This document shows positions 40,138 to 52,654 of a DNA stretch of 64,000 nucleotides, in pieces. A program made the position numbers and the translations under genes. The stretch spans positions 124,001 through 188,000 of the forward strand of contig CATNEN010000028.1 of NCBI GenBank assembly GCA_950097015.1, written 5' to 3'. Numbering within the stretch: the first letter of the stretch is position 1; every line of letters begins with the position of its first letter. The notes beneath the pieces were generated by a model. The model did no database searches and was not told the DNA's origin. It saw only the letters and a list, made by a program, of their open reading frames with translations. The DNA is from Macrostomum hystrix. Its lineage: Eukaryota > Platyhelminthes > Macrostomidae.

Positions 40138-42187
40138 ATGACCGAGAAGCAACCGCCGGCAGCTGCTCTGTCGAACAGGCTGAGTGGCGTTGGCGGAGGC
40201 GGTGGGGATGGCTTCCTGTGGTACGTGTACCCGGTGCTGCACACCTGCCTGCTGGCTCTGCTCTGCATCGTACTGGAGAGTGTCCAAATCCTACCTGGCT
40301 ACGCTGGCTCCTATCGTCGGTCGGCAAGTATTTTATTCGACTGGCTGGCCCACATGGCCCTAGCCGGTCAGAGCTGGTCCCTGGCTGCCAACCTGACGCC
40401 CGGCAGGTGCTTCGTACTGGAGAGCTCAGTGTACGCCTGCGTGTTGGCTACAGTGATGGATGCGGATCACTTCCTGGCTGCTGGCAGCATTAATCCCTGG
40501 GTGAGCTGACTGAGAACAGCTCGTAGGACCCACTCTGCCTCCTAATAGCAATCTTTTGTTTGCAGCAATTTCTGGGGCAATAAAAATGCATTTTTTTATT
40601 ATAAACTCATCAAACTTTATGATCAGTTGGATGACTTTATGATCAGTTGGATGACTTTATGATCAGTTGGATGACTTTATGATCAGTTGGATGACTTTAT
40701 GATCAGTTGGATGACTTTATGATCAGTTGGATGACTTTATGATCAGTTGGATGACTTTATGATCAGTTTGATGACTTTATGGTCAGTTGGATGACTTTAT
40801 GATCAGTTTGATGACTTTATGATCAGTTTGATGACTTTATGATCAGTTGGATGACTTTATGATCAGTTGGATGACTTTATGATCAGTTGGATGACTTTAT
40901 GATCAGTTGGATGACTTTATGATCAGTTGGATGACTTTATGATCAGTTGGATGACTTTATGGCCAGTTGGATGACTTTATGATCAGTTGGATGACTTTAT
41001 GATCAGTTGGATGACTTTATAGTCAGTTGGATGACTTTATAGTCAGTTGGATGACTTTATGGTCAGTTGGATGACTTTATGATCAGTTGGATGACTTTAT
41101 GATCAGTTGGATGACTTTATGATCAGTTGGATGACTTTATGATCAGTTTGATGACTTTCTGGTCAGTTGGATGACTTTATGGTCAGTTGGATGACTTTAT
41201 GGTCAGTTGGATGACTTTATGGTCAGTTGGATGACTTTATGATCAGTTTGATGACTTTATGATCAGTTGGATGACTTTATAGTCAGTTGGATGACTTTAT
41301 AGTCAGTTGGATGACTTTATGGTCAGTTGGATGACTTTATGATCAGTTTGATGACTTTCTAGTCAGTTGGATGACTTTATGGTCAGTTGGATGACTTTAT
41401 GGCCAGTTGGATGACTTTATGATCAGTTGGATGACTTTATGATCAGTTGGATGACTTTCTAGTCAGTTGGATGACTTTATGATCAGTTGGGTGACTTTAT
41501 AGTCAGTTGGATGACTTTATGGTCAGTTGGATGACTTTATGATCAGTTGGATGACTTTATGATCAGTTGGATGACTTTATGATCAGTTGGATGACTTTAT
41601 GATCAGTTGGATGACTTTATGATCAGTTGGATGACTTTATGATCAGTTGGATGACTTTATAGTCAGTTGGGAGACTTTATAGTCAGTTGGGAGACTGATC
41701 AGTTGGATGACTGAATGACTAACTCAATAGTTTATTTTGTTATTGTGTAAGATAATGCAATCAGTGGAATATATAATGATAAATATATTAACAAACAATG
41801 CCCAATCATCGGCATCTCACACAGCGTGTTCTCAACTGCTCGAACTGTCCACGCGGAATCCTGCACAACACCCTGCTTCTGCCCATCATTGTGGCCCTAT
41901 TCCTGGCCTATGAGCGCGGTCATCAGCGCTATCGGGGCAAGCCGGCCGCTGTGCCGGGTCTAGCCTGGCTAACTCTAGTTGCCTGGGGCAGTCATCAGCT
42001 GCGCGACGCCAGACGTCGCGGCCTCCTATTGTGGCCCTTCCAATCAACGCCGCCATTGGGATTTCACGAATATTTGGCGGCTACTCTGGGCCTGGCCTGG
42101 CTGGTTAAGCTGCTGCTAGCCTGGCTGCGGTATGATGTGCGCAGCATCACTATCAGGCCACCGCCTGATGAGCTGCAGCTGGTCTGA
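40138..42187 (+). CDS. tmem267: TMEM267-like multi-pass membrane protein
   Basis: Two coding exons: 40138-40500 (ATG; donor TGG|GTGAGC) and 41825-42187 (acceptor CTCACACAG), phase 0, 241 residues. Hydrophobic segments occur at about 35-55, 95-115, 135-155, 160-180 and 205-225. Family hallmarks are the DxDH motif in MDADHFLAAGS, an H after CSNCPRGILH, and the block SHQLRDARRRGLLLWPF, which parallels SHHIRDxxRxGLWxxPF of TMEM267. These His/Asp residues recall the YdjM/DUF457 membrane-hydrolase superfamily, but activity is unknown. The N-terminus is longer and Gly-rich compared with vertebrates. The exon begins at an acceptor (GTTTCCAG at 40055-40062), 75 nt before the ATG. The intron is a 20-bp array. 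Confidence 0.88.
40612..41712. repeat. 20-bp minisatellite in TMEM267 intron
   Basis: About 54 copies of GATCAGTTGGATGACTTTAT with GATC/GGTC/AGTC/GGCC and TTGG/TTTG variants form most of the 1324-nt intron 40501-41824. Some variant combinations recur in blocks, indicating unequal exchange. Confidence 0.97.
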
Positions 42188-42214
42188 CCTGCCTGACTCT
42201 GATCTAGATAACTT

Positions 42215-42455
42215 CCTAGATTGAGGATCTGTGACCTGGGAGATCCTTAGGATCTTGGAAATCTCGGAGATCCGTGAACTGGGAAATCTTTGGGATCTGA
42301 GAAATCTTAGAAATCGGTAGAATCTTAGGGATTCTGGAAAAAATGATATGGGATTGGTGACAGGCTAGATTGAGGATCTGGGAAATCTTAGGGATCTTCG
42401 AAGTCTAAATGTGTGACCCTTTGTATATCGAAAAACCCTGGGAAATCTTATGAAT
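42215..42455. repeat. Diverged GGATCTGGGAAATCTTAG repeat after TMEM267
   Basis: A loose tandem repeat of about 20-25 bp starts some 30 bp after the TMEM267 stop codon. It probably lies in the 3' UTR or flank. Confidence 0.75.
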
Positions 42456-42475
42456 CTGGAAAAAATGGAATTCCT

Positions 42476-42556
42476 TACGCGTACTCTCCGTGCGTACTCT
42501 CCGTGCGTACTCTCCGTGCGTACTCTCCGCGCGTACTCTCCGCGCGTACTCTCCGT
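42476..42556. repeat. 13-bp minisatellite
   Basis: Six copies of GCGTACTCTCCGT with a T/C variant. Confidence 0.95.
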
Positions 42557-43717
42557 TATTAATAGATTTTGCTGTTACTATGCTCGTAGTTCTGCTTATA
42601 TTATTTTTATTTTTGTATTATGTCTCGCATCTACTAGTACTTAAGCAATGAATTCATTCACTGCTATGCCATTCAAATCATGCGTGTGGCAATCTGCGCT
42701 TCTGTGGTTCTGGGTTGAGTCGTTTTTCTGTTCAGATGGGATATTTGTGTCCATTTTTATTTACTTGCGCTTTGCAGATATCCGCATGCCGTTTCACTTA
42801 AAAACTATTTTTAATGCTACTTTGTTATTCACTTATTCCATGACTCATCATGTGAAATGAATCAACTATTTATATTTTAACTTTTTGTTAGAATATCCAG
42901 TTTGTATTTGACCTCCTTCCCTCATACTTATCCGGCGAGTTTTCTGCATCTTCCGGATTGCGAGTTTTTATTAAGTACCAATCATACTTTTGACTGGATA
43001 ATATGAAAATATATAATAATGATGCATTTGAGTTCTCATGTGTGCTTGCTATGCAGGGTGCATGCGCTGCCAAAAGTTGCTATCCAGAAGTTTATAATTT
43101 GTCTTCGTGTTTCTACTTTTAAGTTGTACTAATTTCAATATTTGTGAAATTGGGCTTTTCTTCTCATACCACAACAAGTTAATTTAAAGTGCCTTCATAC
43201 TTCCCGACTAGCTGACAAAGTAAACGAAATGTGCTGTAACACAGTTTCCACATTTTTTAGTTAGTATTGTTATTGCATGAACTTATATCTGTATAAAGCT
43301 ATTTATGGTATAAACTCGTGGCATTAAACCGGATTTCAGAATGCACAATTCATAATTAATAATAAAATACAACCAACATCAGGTTGGTCTGGCATCTGTC
43401 AGGCATAGACAGAGTAAAAGCATACCTATAGTCATTGTTGCCTAATTGAGGCCTCAGCGTGATTATCTCTAAGATCTCTAAGAAATTGAGTGAATGCAAC
43501 TGCAGACCTTTTAAAAATACATTAAATTTTATGTGTTTAAATGTTTATAGTTAAATAAATGAATTTCATGAACAGACTATTCATAACTTTAATTAATAAA
43601 AAGACTACTAAAATTTGATTTAACGACACAACATTTTGCGCGAATCCAAATGAATTCTGCATGCCGTCTATATCTTCCCTAGATACTAAAATTAAAAATT
43701 ATCTAAATTTTATCTTG
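42557..43717. other. AT-rich gene-free stretch
   Basis: No gene, tandem array or recognised element is seen. Short open frames of about 60-70 codons lack any family similarity. Confidence 0.45.
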
Positions 43718-44085
43718 TCCACTATACTAAAAATGAAATGGTTGGTTGCTTGTTTTATATACTAAAAATGAAAATCTTGCTTGTTTGCAATCGACTATCT
43801 CCCGAACGGCTCAACCGATTTTCACAATTCCTTCACCAAAAGATCACAAATGGGCCTGAATCGGTACACGTATTTTTATTAGGCCTAAGCTTAATTCCAT
43901 TGCTAAAGAGATTAAATATTGGAAAAACTGTTTTAAATAGGCTTTTCTAATGCATTCTTGTTTTCAGCTTGTGCACAGTGAGGCTTCAGTGCCAATTTTT
44001 ATGATTGCATCAGAGCCTGTTTTGATAACGCACTGATACCGAAGGGAAGCTACCCAGAGGGCAGAGGGTTGCGAACGCCGGCTAG
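43718..44085 (+). mobile_element. Non-autonomous Helitron, copy 1
   Basis: It starts near TCCACTATACTAAAAATG and contains CTCCCGAACGGCTCAACCGA. It ends with an imperfect GCTACCCAGAGGGCAG stem and GCCGGCTAG followed by T. The CTAG 3' end after a hairpin is the Helitron signature. It has no replication initiator or helicase. Confidence 0.75.
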
Positions 44086-44565
44086 TATATATACTAAAAA
44101 TGCAAATCTTGCTTGCTTGCTTGTTTGCAATCAACTATCTCCCGAACAGCTCAACCGATTTTTATTCTTTTTCTTCTATCCAACTATACTAAATCTCTAA
44201 AGTCTTCTAATATACTATAAATGAAAATCTTGTATGTTTGCAATCAACTAGCTCTCGAATGGCTCAACTTATTTTAATAATTCCTTCACCAAAAGATCAC
44301 AGATGGGCCCGAATCGGTACACGTATTTTTATTAAGCTTAATTCCATTGCCAAGGGGATTAAATATAGGAAAAACTGTTTTAAATAGACTTTTCTAATGC
44401 ATTCTTGTTTTCAGCTTGTGCACAGTGAGGCTCCAGTGCCAATTTTAATGATTGCACCTGAGGCAGTTTTGTTAAGCAAGCATACTGATAAGAAAATAGT
44501 TGCGTCAACCCCACTGGCGAGATAATTCAAGGGAGGCTACCCAGAGGGTAGCAAAAGCTGGCTAG
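44086..44565 (+). mobile_element. Non-autonomous Helitron, copy 2
   Basis: It directly follows copy 1. It repeats ATACTAAAAATGCAAATCTT, the CTCCCGAACAGCTCAACCGA block and the same interior. It ends with a perfect 7-bp hairpin GCTACCC-AGA-GGGTAGC (44536-44552), then AAAAGCTGG and the terminal CTAG (44562-44565). The 5' half is rearranged, with an internal extra start (TATACTATAAATG). Confidence 0.78.
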
Positions 44566-46852
44566 GCCCCTAGGCCTAGTAACAATCTAATTTATTTATT
44601 TCTGCACTGTTAATTACAACAAAAATAATAACACAAATACATCATGACCAATGACTCCAACTGCTTATAGCTTTAACTTGGATGGCCTTAGGCCTAGGGT
44701 AATGTATCATCAACCAAACAAGAATGTGTATTTTTTTAACTTCAAACCTAAGCTACAGATTTTCTATTTAAGATATCATGATAAATCAAAAGCCAAGTTA
44801 TAGAAAACAGTTACATCTTTCTAAAAAGTATCTGCTTTTGCTATTTCGTCAAATAGAAAAAAAGTTATTCCTGCTTTTTATCTAAAACCGAACAATGATT
44901 TTCATGTATCTTCAAACCAAACAGAGAATTTGATGTTTGCTTTTACAATTTGAGTGAGTGGTTTAATCTTATTTTAAGGAGTGAACTATCATGAATTATG
45001 TCATCTGAAAGCATTTTTCATGCTCTATAAATAACTACATTTATGGTCATTTAATTGGCAAGCAACCATATACAATCTTCATCTAAAGTACATACTGAAA
45101 AAATGTTGTTAAAAAGTATGCTTTTGCTATAAAAATTTCTACTGAAACAACAATATCTTTCTTTCCTCTTAATGCTTCATTACACATCATGCCGAGCAGC
45201 TTGTAGATAATTTCTTCAACTTTCAAATTAGTTGTTCTGTGAAACACAATAGCTTGTTTCTGTCTTGCACAAGACCAAGAAAGGAGTCAAAATTCTTGTT
45301 CAGTTTTGAAGATACACTGTTCGGTTGATGATACATTACCCTATGGTTATGCCTAAAGTTTATTAGCTGCTTTGCTTAATGTCAGTTTTTATTAAACTAA
45401 AACAATAAATATGTTTGTATTATTAGTCTTTATTAGACCCACTAGACATTTTTATTAGACTAGCCTATATAATACCGTGCATTTATCCACCATATTAGTA
45501 TTAATTAAGTGCAGGTTAAGTAAAATTTACTTGGTATAATCACATTTTTGCTCATCATTGCTCATCATTGCTAATCACTCATCATTTTGTTCAACAATTA
45601 ATATTCTAAATCATAAAAGCACTTCATTTAAAAAAGCACTATTTTTTTAAAGCAAAGGGCAATTAGAATTAGGCAGCTTTTTATAATCAAATTGTGATTT
45701 AAACTAGGTAAAAGCCTTACCATTACAAAGACAGCAATGCTTCAGCTGTGGTAACCTCGAGTTTTGTCTTATGTTGCCAGCTGAAGAGGTCTAACAATAG
45801 TAGCAAACACTTACCAGTAGTCCACCATACTAAGTTACTAAGTAAGCTAATTTACAATTTCTTCATTAGGCAAAGGTAAATTAACACTTATGGTTATGGT
45901 AAATATGATATAACCATTATAATTAAATAGGCAATTTTCTAGTTTTGTATGTTTAATTATTTTCTGTTTGAAACTGTATCTTTACATGGCACAGTCATGC
46001 TAAAGTGACATGGCATGACATTTAGTCTATAGAATAAAGGTCTGGGGATGATAAAAGCAAAGGCAAGGGCAATGGGAAAGGATTAGCTACAAATATCAAA
46101 ACTGGCTAGTAGATGTTCAGTGCCTACGACAATTGTGCTGCCTGCAGACTTGCTCAATCCAAACAACCTCTGCAACCTTGAGTGTACTATATGTGAGAGA
46201 TGGCAGCACTGACCATTGACAAGGAGAGTACCATAAACTGACTTGTTAAATATAGGCTACTGGCAAATGCCCGTTAGTGTGAAACCTGCCCTACCCACCT
46301 GGCCATGCATTACCAATGTCAAGAAAGTGGCCATTTTGTTGACCCTAGGCTTGCACCGAATATAGGGTCTAGGCCTCCATTTGCAAGCAGTCGAATTGTG
46401 CTTAACTTGATTCTGTTGCCCATTTCGTGCTGTGCCATGTAAACACGAGATCTCAAATAAAAAATGTGCAAAACTAGGAAATTGTCAAGAAATTGCTTAG
46501 CTGTTGCTGGTGGAGCTTGAAAGCTCCATGAGTACAACATTCTTCTCCAAATTTTGCACCTTCAGGTGCAACTGTAAACTTTTTTGTTAATTCAGAGATG
46601 ATCACAGGTTTCTTTTTCATTTGTAGTGGCTAGTAATTGTTTCTGTCTTTTGTCTCATCGATTCATTGGTTCCTTGGTTCAATGGTTCATTGCCTGAAAG
46701 CTCTCACTTAAAGACTAGGGATCTATGAGTAGATAAAGTGTCTCATCTAACTGCCCAAAACTGTCTAGTCTGTTTAGGTTGGGTGTAAAATAGTAATAAA
46801 AATAAAATCAACAAAAATTAAATATTTTCTCCAAATAGGCCAGATGTGCAGC
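44566..46852. other. AT-rich gene-free stretch
   Basis: No gene, tandem array or recognised transposon is seen. It is similar in character to 28574-31656. It may be an upstream intron of the condensin gene. Confidence 0.45.
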
Positions 46853-47118
46853 TGACAGCACAGCCTCAGCTTGGTGTCTCTATGCATCATGGATCTGAAG
46901 GCTGGATGTGGCTGTTCAGTCCATTGACTGGGGGATGCCACACCCACCCTCAATTACCCCAGCTGATGCTGGTACCCATTCAACAGCTGGGTGAACAGAA
47001 GTAATTCAGAGTTAAGTGTCTTGCTAAATGACAAACTGTTCCACTGCAGTCGGGAATCGAACCCCCGACCTTCAAGTTGTGTTTCTAATGCTCTAAACCC
47101 TAGGCTGCCACCCCTTAC
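46853..47118 (-). mobile_element. SINE family 1, most complete copy
   Basis: Read on the minus strand it has a tRNA-like head with B box GGTTCGATTCC, then CAAGACACTTAACTCTG, a GTTCACCCAGCTG core, GGGTACCAGCATCAGCTGGG and CAATGGACTGAACAGCC. The blocks are in the same order as in the two ERG-intron copies. Confidence 0.7.
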
Positions 47119-47400
47119 ATATGTAAGATATATCCTGTAAAAAACTTACAGGTTTATGCACATCAGAACTAATACGACATTGCTGGCTTCATATAGTTAA
47201 TTAAATTTTCAGATATTTTAATATATTTGACAAAAGCTTTATTAGTTTTCAACTATGTATTACAGCCTCTATTTATTAAGTTAATCTGTTGTAGTTAACA
47301 GGGTATTCAGCTTTTATTTTCAATCTTAGCTTTGTTTATTTATTAATGATTTCATTATTTGAGGAAACGAAACTATCTTTGTTAACTTTGTCAGTCGCAG

Positions 47401-50400
47401 CCCTTTGAAGCAGCGGCTTTTGCTGCCGCCAATCACGATGATGATGACGATGACGTCGCCAATAATGACGAGCTTGAACGGTTGGCTAGGCGAAGATCGC
47501 AGGCGATGCCTATGGATCCGCTGCAGAGAATGTCTGCCAGGTAATAAGCGCAGATTTTTGTTTTTGTTTTTTAATCCTCAGTTCAATCACCAGATAAACT
47601 GATCCTCATTTGGCTCCTTGTTTGACCAGTCACTATAATTTCACACCGCTTCCAGAGAGCTGACCGACCACTATGAGAGCTGCATCAAGCTGTCAGTTGA
47701 GGGCAAAATATCGTCTAAGAACGCCTTCGCGCTGCATCTCATCGACTATCTTCAAGGCATGGTGAAGGGCATCGACAACTTCCAGCTGGCCAGCAGCTCC
47801 CTAGACGCGGGCGCCAAGATCTACGCTGGCCGAGTTGATGCTGTCCACCGCGAGGCTTACAAAGTCATGGGCGGTCTGGGTCGGACCGACGCGCCTACGA
47901 CTGCCGGTGACTCCGATGACGAGGGCGAAGATCGCGCTGCTGGTAATGATCGAGGATTTTCATCTGCCCCAGTTGGCTCAAGTTCAAATGCAGACTAGTT
48001 TGCCTGACATTATATCCTACCCTATCCTTCCAGATACTCACACACCCCATATATATATACCCCCATTTAACACCTTCACATTGAACCCGCCATCCCATTG
48101 AACACCTTCACAATTAAACTACCATCCCATTGAACACCTTCACAATGAAACTACCATCCCATTGAACACCTTCACAATTAAACTACCATCCCATTGAAAA
48201 CCTTCACAATGAAACTACCATCCCATTGAACACCTTCACAATGAAACTACCATCCCATTGAACACCTTCACAATGAAACTACCATCCCATTGAACACCTT
48301 CACAATGAAACTACCATCCCATTGAACACCTTCACAATGAAACTACCATCCCATTGAACACCTTCACAACCCGACATCCCTATTGGCTGTAAATAGTGAC
48401 ACCCATGCTACTCTCACCGCGCAGCCGATAACGCCGGTGATGACGATGCCATCGCTGCTGCTCGCGCCGCCGCCGCAGCGAAGCGTCGCCAGCGAAAGCG
48501 CAAGGCCGTGATCGCAACCAGCCTGGTTCGCATTCGCCTAAAACCGGCCAGCCTTCGTTTCGACGTTGATCCGCTATTTCATCAGCAGGCGGCTGCCTAC
48601 GACAATGGCGGCACGGGCGAGATGCGCCTTAACAACGTGTGCGTCATTGACAACGACTGCGAGATCATGCTAGACTCCGAGGCGGCACTCAACCTTGGCA
48701 ACCGCAAAGTGCTAGCTATCTCCAACGTGGCCAGGTCAGACCCGAATGTTGGTCTTCCCGTGCCGGCTACTCGCGCCATAGCAACCGTTGCTAAGTCAAC
48801 AAACTACTCCATGTGTTCGCACTATGCTGATTTAACATTGGGCGCCACCGCTGGCAACAATGCAGTGAAAAATGAAAACAATGAAACGCAAATTCAAGAT
48901 TTTCTAGCTGTCATTTCGACAGCTGAGACAATGGACAATGACGGCGCTGATAATCAAGACGATGCCGATTGTACGCCTTGCCCTGAAGCTTTTCATAACG
49001 ACGACCACGACGACGACAACATTGCCGACGGAGAGGCGCACGAAGATGGCGCCGAAGTTGCAGACGCCACTGCCGATTGTAATCCAGAGGCTGAGGATGA
49101 AACCATTCAGCCAGCCAGGGCCACTGTGTGAGTGCCTCTCTTTTCTGCTTAAGTGACATAAGTGCTTCCCTATCAGGAAAAATACAGTATCTAGGTGCTG
49201 TTCTCTATCATCTGAGTACCTCAGTGAGTGGCAGAGCGGTTAAGCGTTTACCTCATTACGTTTGCATTTACCGATGCTGAAAGGGTATCATTTCATGCCA
49301 CTTTCCATGCTTTATTTGTAATTTCGAAATTAGAAGTATAATAACTTGCTTAGCCGGAGATATCGTTGACATTTGTCTAGTGCTACTGGGTTACGAGTGA
49401 CTGAATTTATTAGGGGGATGAGTGGCAGATCCGTGCATCTGGCACCAAGATCCCTGAGCTCGATTTCGCGGCGAGGCCACATTCATTTGGGAAGGCTTGG
49501 GTAGATTGTCGTGCAATTGACGCACTTGAGGGCCAACCTCCAAGGCACAGTGAGCGTGTACACTATGAGAAAGTCAGGGCAGATGTGCACACCTGTGTAA
49601 GCGTGTGCCTGCGCTCGGTGTCCGTGGGTGTGTCTGTGCCATTGTCCTCAGCCCTCCTGCAATTATTATTCTTTACCTGTGTTTCACTTACAGTTTCTAG
49701 ATGCAATTTCTTGAATCTGACTACTTTGATAGCCAAGATGTATTTTTATAGCCCATTATAAGTTTATTAGTCATTGACTAGTGTTAGGGCTTTCAATGCC
49801 ATTGTTAATACATTTGTTTATCTTATAAATTTTCTAATAAAATCATAAATTCAGTTGCTCAGCCAGTTTTGTTCAAGCTCTCCGCGACTTACTCTGTGGC
49901 GACGAATCCGAATGGGACAATGGCGTTGGCGGCGGCGGCTTCGGCCCGGCCTGCATGCGTCTCGGCATGTGGGCCGGCCCGGCGCATTGGAGTCGCAAAT
50001 GTCGCCTAACAACAGTCGGCGCCGCCAGCGCTGTGGTTGGTACTTCTAGCACTGCGGCAGCTGCCGCAGGTTCTGTTGAACACGCCGATGCTTCTGTGGC
50101 CGACGGTCCGACTCCGGCTAAGCGGCAGCGCAGGTCCGCAGCCGCCTCGGCTGCCCAGGCTCAGGCTGAGCTGTTGCTAGGCGCCGAGCGGCACAACTGG
50201 CTGAAACAGCTGGCCAGACCGCAGCGCTCCGACAATAAGCTGACGGACTGCGCTGTCAATGCCAATATGAACCGCTGTCTGGACCTGCCCGAGCCTTCAG
50301 TGCCTCTCTCAGCTAATATCAACTCGACTATCGGAGCGGCCTCCTCCAAGGCCTTTGTTAGGGCAGGCCTGCTTAGCCTGACTGTTGATAGTCGGCATGT

Positions 50401-52358
50401 TGTGCGATTTAGCGCAGATGGTGAGTGTACTATGCGCTTAGCAATAAGATCAATGGATAGTTTAGCAATCTAATCAATCAATAGTTTAGCAATCTAATCG
50501 ATGAATAGATTAGCAATCCAATCAATCAATAGTTTAGCAATCTAATCGATGAATAGATTAGCAATCCAATCAATCAATAGTTTAGCAATCCAATCAATCA
50601 ATAGTTTAGCAATCCAATCAATCAATAGATTAGCAATCCAATCAATCAATAGGTTAGCAATCTAATCAATGGGCAGATTAGCAGTACATTTATTATATTA
50701 GCAATCCATTTATAAGATTAGCAATCCATTTAGATCGATCATTGTTTGATTATTCCGAAATCGCCAGACGTCGGCAAACACGCCGATGACGATGACGAGG
50801 ACTTGGAGGCAGAGGACGCTAACAACAAGAATCGAGATAGAAGCGCTTACGTGACGGACGATTTCAACAATCACGGCTTCGATGACGACCACACCCGAAC
50901 ATTCGCCAATTTTCGCACAGTCGTTGATCCAGATTCCACTGACAATCCTGAGGCTGCCGTTGATAATGACGATGATGACAATGACGACATTACGATGAGG
51001 CCAGAGGAGGCAGAACTAGACCTGTCCGACCAGCAGCGGCTGTGGCAGCAGCAGGGCGGAGGCTTCATGGATAAGCTGTCCCAGGCACCCGGCTATCTAG
51101 TCCGGCCAATGCACATCGAATATGCCAAGACTGCCAAGCGGATCAATGTTAAACGGCTGAAGGCTAGCATCTGGCGCCTGCTGGCTGAGGTAACTAGAGG
51201 CCTACTGACGTCCAGTCCCTCTGAAGCTGAACGATTCTCCGCAGCCATCCTTGATCTCCAGTAACCCTGCACCACCATCCTTGACCTCCAGTGACCCTCC
51301 TACACTACCATCCTTGACCTCCAGTGACCCTCCTACACCACCATCCTTGACCTCCAGTGACCCTCCTACACCACCATCCTTGACCTCCAGTGACCCTACA
51401 CCACCATCCTTGACCTCCAGTGACCCTACACCACCATCCTTGACCTCCAGTGACCCTACACTACCATCCTTGACCTCCAGTAACCCTACACCACCATCCT
51501 TGACCTCCAGTGACCCTCCTACACTACCACTCTTGGCCTCCAGTGACCCTACACCCTCATCCTTGGCCTCCAGTGACCCTCCTACACCACCACTCTTGGC
51601 CTCCAGTGACCCTACACCCTCATCCTTGGCCTCCAGTGACCCTTCACCATCATCCTTGGCCTCCAGTGACCCTACACCACCATCCTTGACCTCCAGTGAC
51701 CCTACACCACCATCCTTGACCTCCAGTGACCCTACACCAGCATCTTCAATCACGTGTATCCGCAGAATGACGATATCGGATCCGAAAACCAGCCGCAGCA
51801 GCAGCAGCAGCAACAACCAGGCAGCAGTCAGGAAACTATTGCTGACGCGGTCGCCGAAGCCGCTAAAGATCAATGGAAGCCGGAGGAGCCAGCTTCGTTT
51901 GCCGGCATGCTGGCCAAGCTGCCACGTCAGATGGGCGGAGCCGCAGCCGCTGAGGACCTGTCTGTATCCATCGTGTTCACCTGTCTGCTCTACCTGGCCA
52001 ACGAGAAGGTTGGACTAGATTGATGTCTTGACAAACTCAAAATTAGCTTAGTCTAGTTCCAATATATTTCCATTAAAAACTCCATCGCCACATCCTCCTC
52101 AACTCGCAGAGGCTCGATCTCAGGTCGTCCGCAGATCTGGTGGACATCTTAGTCAGCCCGAAGGCGCCAGAAGATCCTGAAGTGCTGGCCTCTCAAGGCC
52201 TCAAGCTGCTAACTGGCCAAATGAAGAAGAAACTGATCAAAAAGTGCAAGAAGCTGAAGCGCAAGGAGCAGGGAGGGGCGGATGATGCGGCCGGTAAGCG
52301 GCAGTTCACCTTGCAGGAGCTCTGGGGCTCCAGCGATGACGAAGAGGCCGATGCTTAG
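47401..52358 (+). CDS. ncaph: Condensin I non-SMC subunit H (barren), 5' end missing
   Basis: This encodes the kleisin that bridges SMC2/SMC4 heads and recruits HEAT subunits in condensin I, for mitotic chromosome compaction. Seven exons join in phase: 47401-47540, 47656-47942, 48425-49127, 49855-50420, 50768-51189, 51766-52008 and 52110-52358, giving 869 visible residues ending in TAG. Family signatures run in order. They are ELTDHYESCIKLSVEGKIS and SKNAFALHLIDYLQGM, then SLDAGAKIYAGRVDAVHREA, VDPLFHQQAAAYD, the diagnostic MWAGPAHW, and EYAKTAKRINVKRLKASIWRLL. Last come DLSVSIVFTCLLYLANEK and the winged-helix end SADLVDILV. Acidic Asp-rich stretches separate them. The initiator ATG exon is not found; it lies upstream of 47401 in AT-rich DNA. 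Four of its six introns hold a minisatellite or SINE. No frame break is seen. Confidence 0.93.
48055..48372. repeat. ~31-bp minisatellite in NCAPH intron
   Basis: About ten units of CCATTGAACACCTTCACAAT plus GAAACTACCATC fill most of intron 47943-48424. Confidence 0.93.
49215..49675 (+). mobile_element. SINE family 2, most complete copy (NCAPH intron)
   Basis: The head GAGTGGCAGAGCGGTTAAGC looks like a tRNA A-box region. The body shares GAGCTCGATTTCGCGG, GGCCAACCTCCAAGGCACAG and GAAAGTCAGGGCAGATGTGC with the copy at 24480. It lies in intron 49128-49854. Confidence 0.72.
50435..50735. repeat. ~25-bp minisatellite in NCAPH intron
   Basis: About eleven units of AGCAATCCAATCAATCAATA type start within 20 nt of the donor GATG|GTGAGT (50420/50421) and fill intron 50421-50767. 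Confidence 0.93.
51242..51745. repeat. 27/30-bp minisatellite in NCAPH intron
   Basis: About eighteen units of CCATCCTTGACCTCCAGTGA type, 27 or 30 bp long, fill intron 51190-51765. Both periods are divisible by three, so frames stay open on both strands. Each unit carries a pyrimidine-rich CTTGACCTCCAG, which resembles a 3' splice site. Confidence 0.95.
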
Positions 52359-52654
52359 CGAAGCATCGATTAAAAAACAATTGGAAACGAAAGAAGCGCG
52401 TTTTTTAACGCTCGATGTTTTTTCCCGTTTTTTGTCACGGATTTTTTCTTCTCAGAAAATTTGCCTTTTTTTACGTTTCTTCCGTTGCGTTATATTTGTT
52501 TTATTTTAGTTTTGCGCTTGCCTGCAATGGCATTTATTATATAATTCCTGGTTCTGTTCGGTGGAATGTTTATTAGTTAGTTTTTAATAAGTATCTCATT
52601 TAAATAGCCCGAAGTAAAGTTTTTGCCTTTTTAAGAATGTGAGTACCTGGGTTG

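Noticed and set aside
46319-46540. 73-codon minus frame
   Set aside because: It lies in AT-rich DNA with no family similarity or splice support.
51251-52018. 255-codon Pro/Ser/Thr-rich plus frame and a 223-codon minus frame
   Set aside because: Both are produced by the 27/30-bp NCAPH intron array, whose period is a multiple of three.
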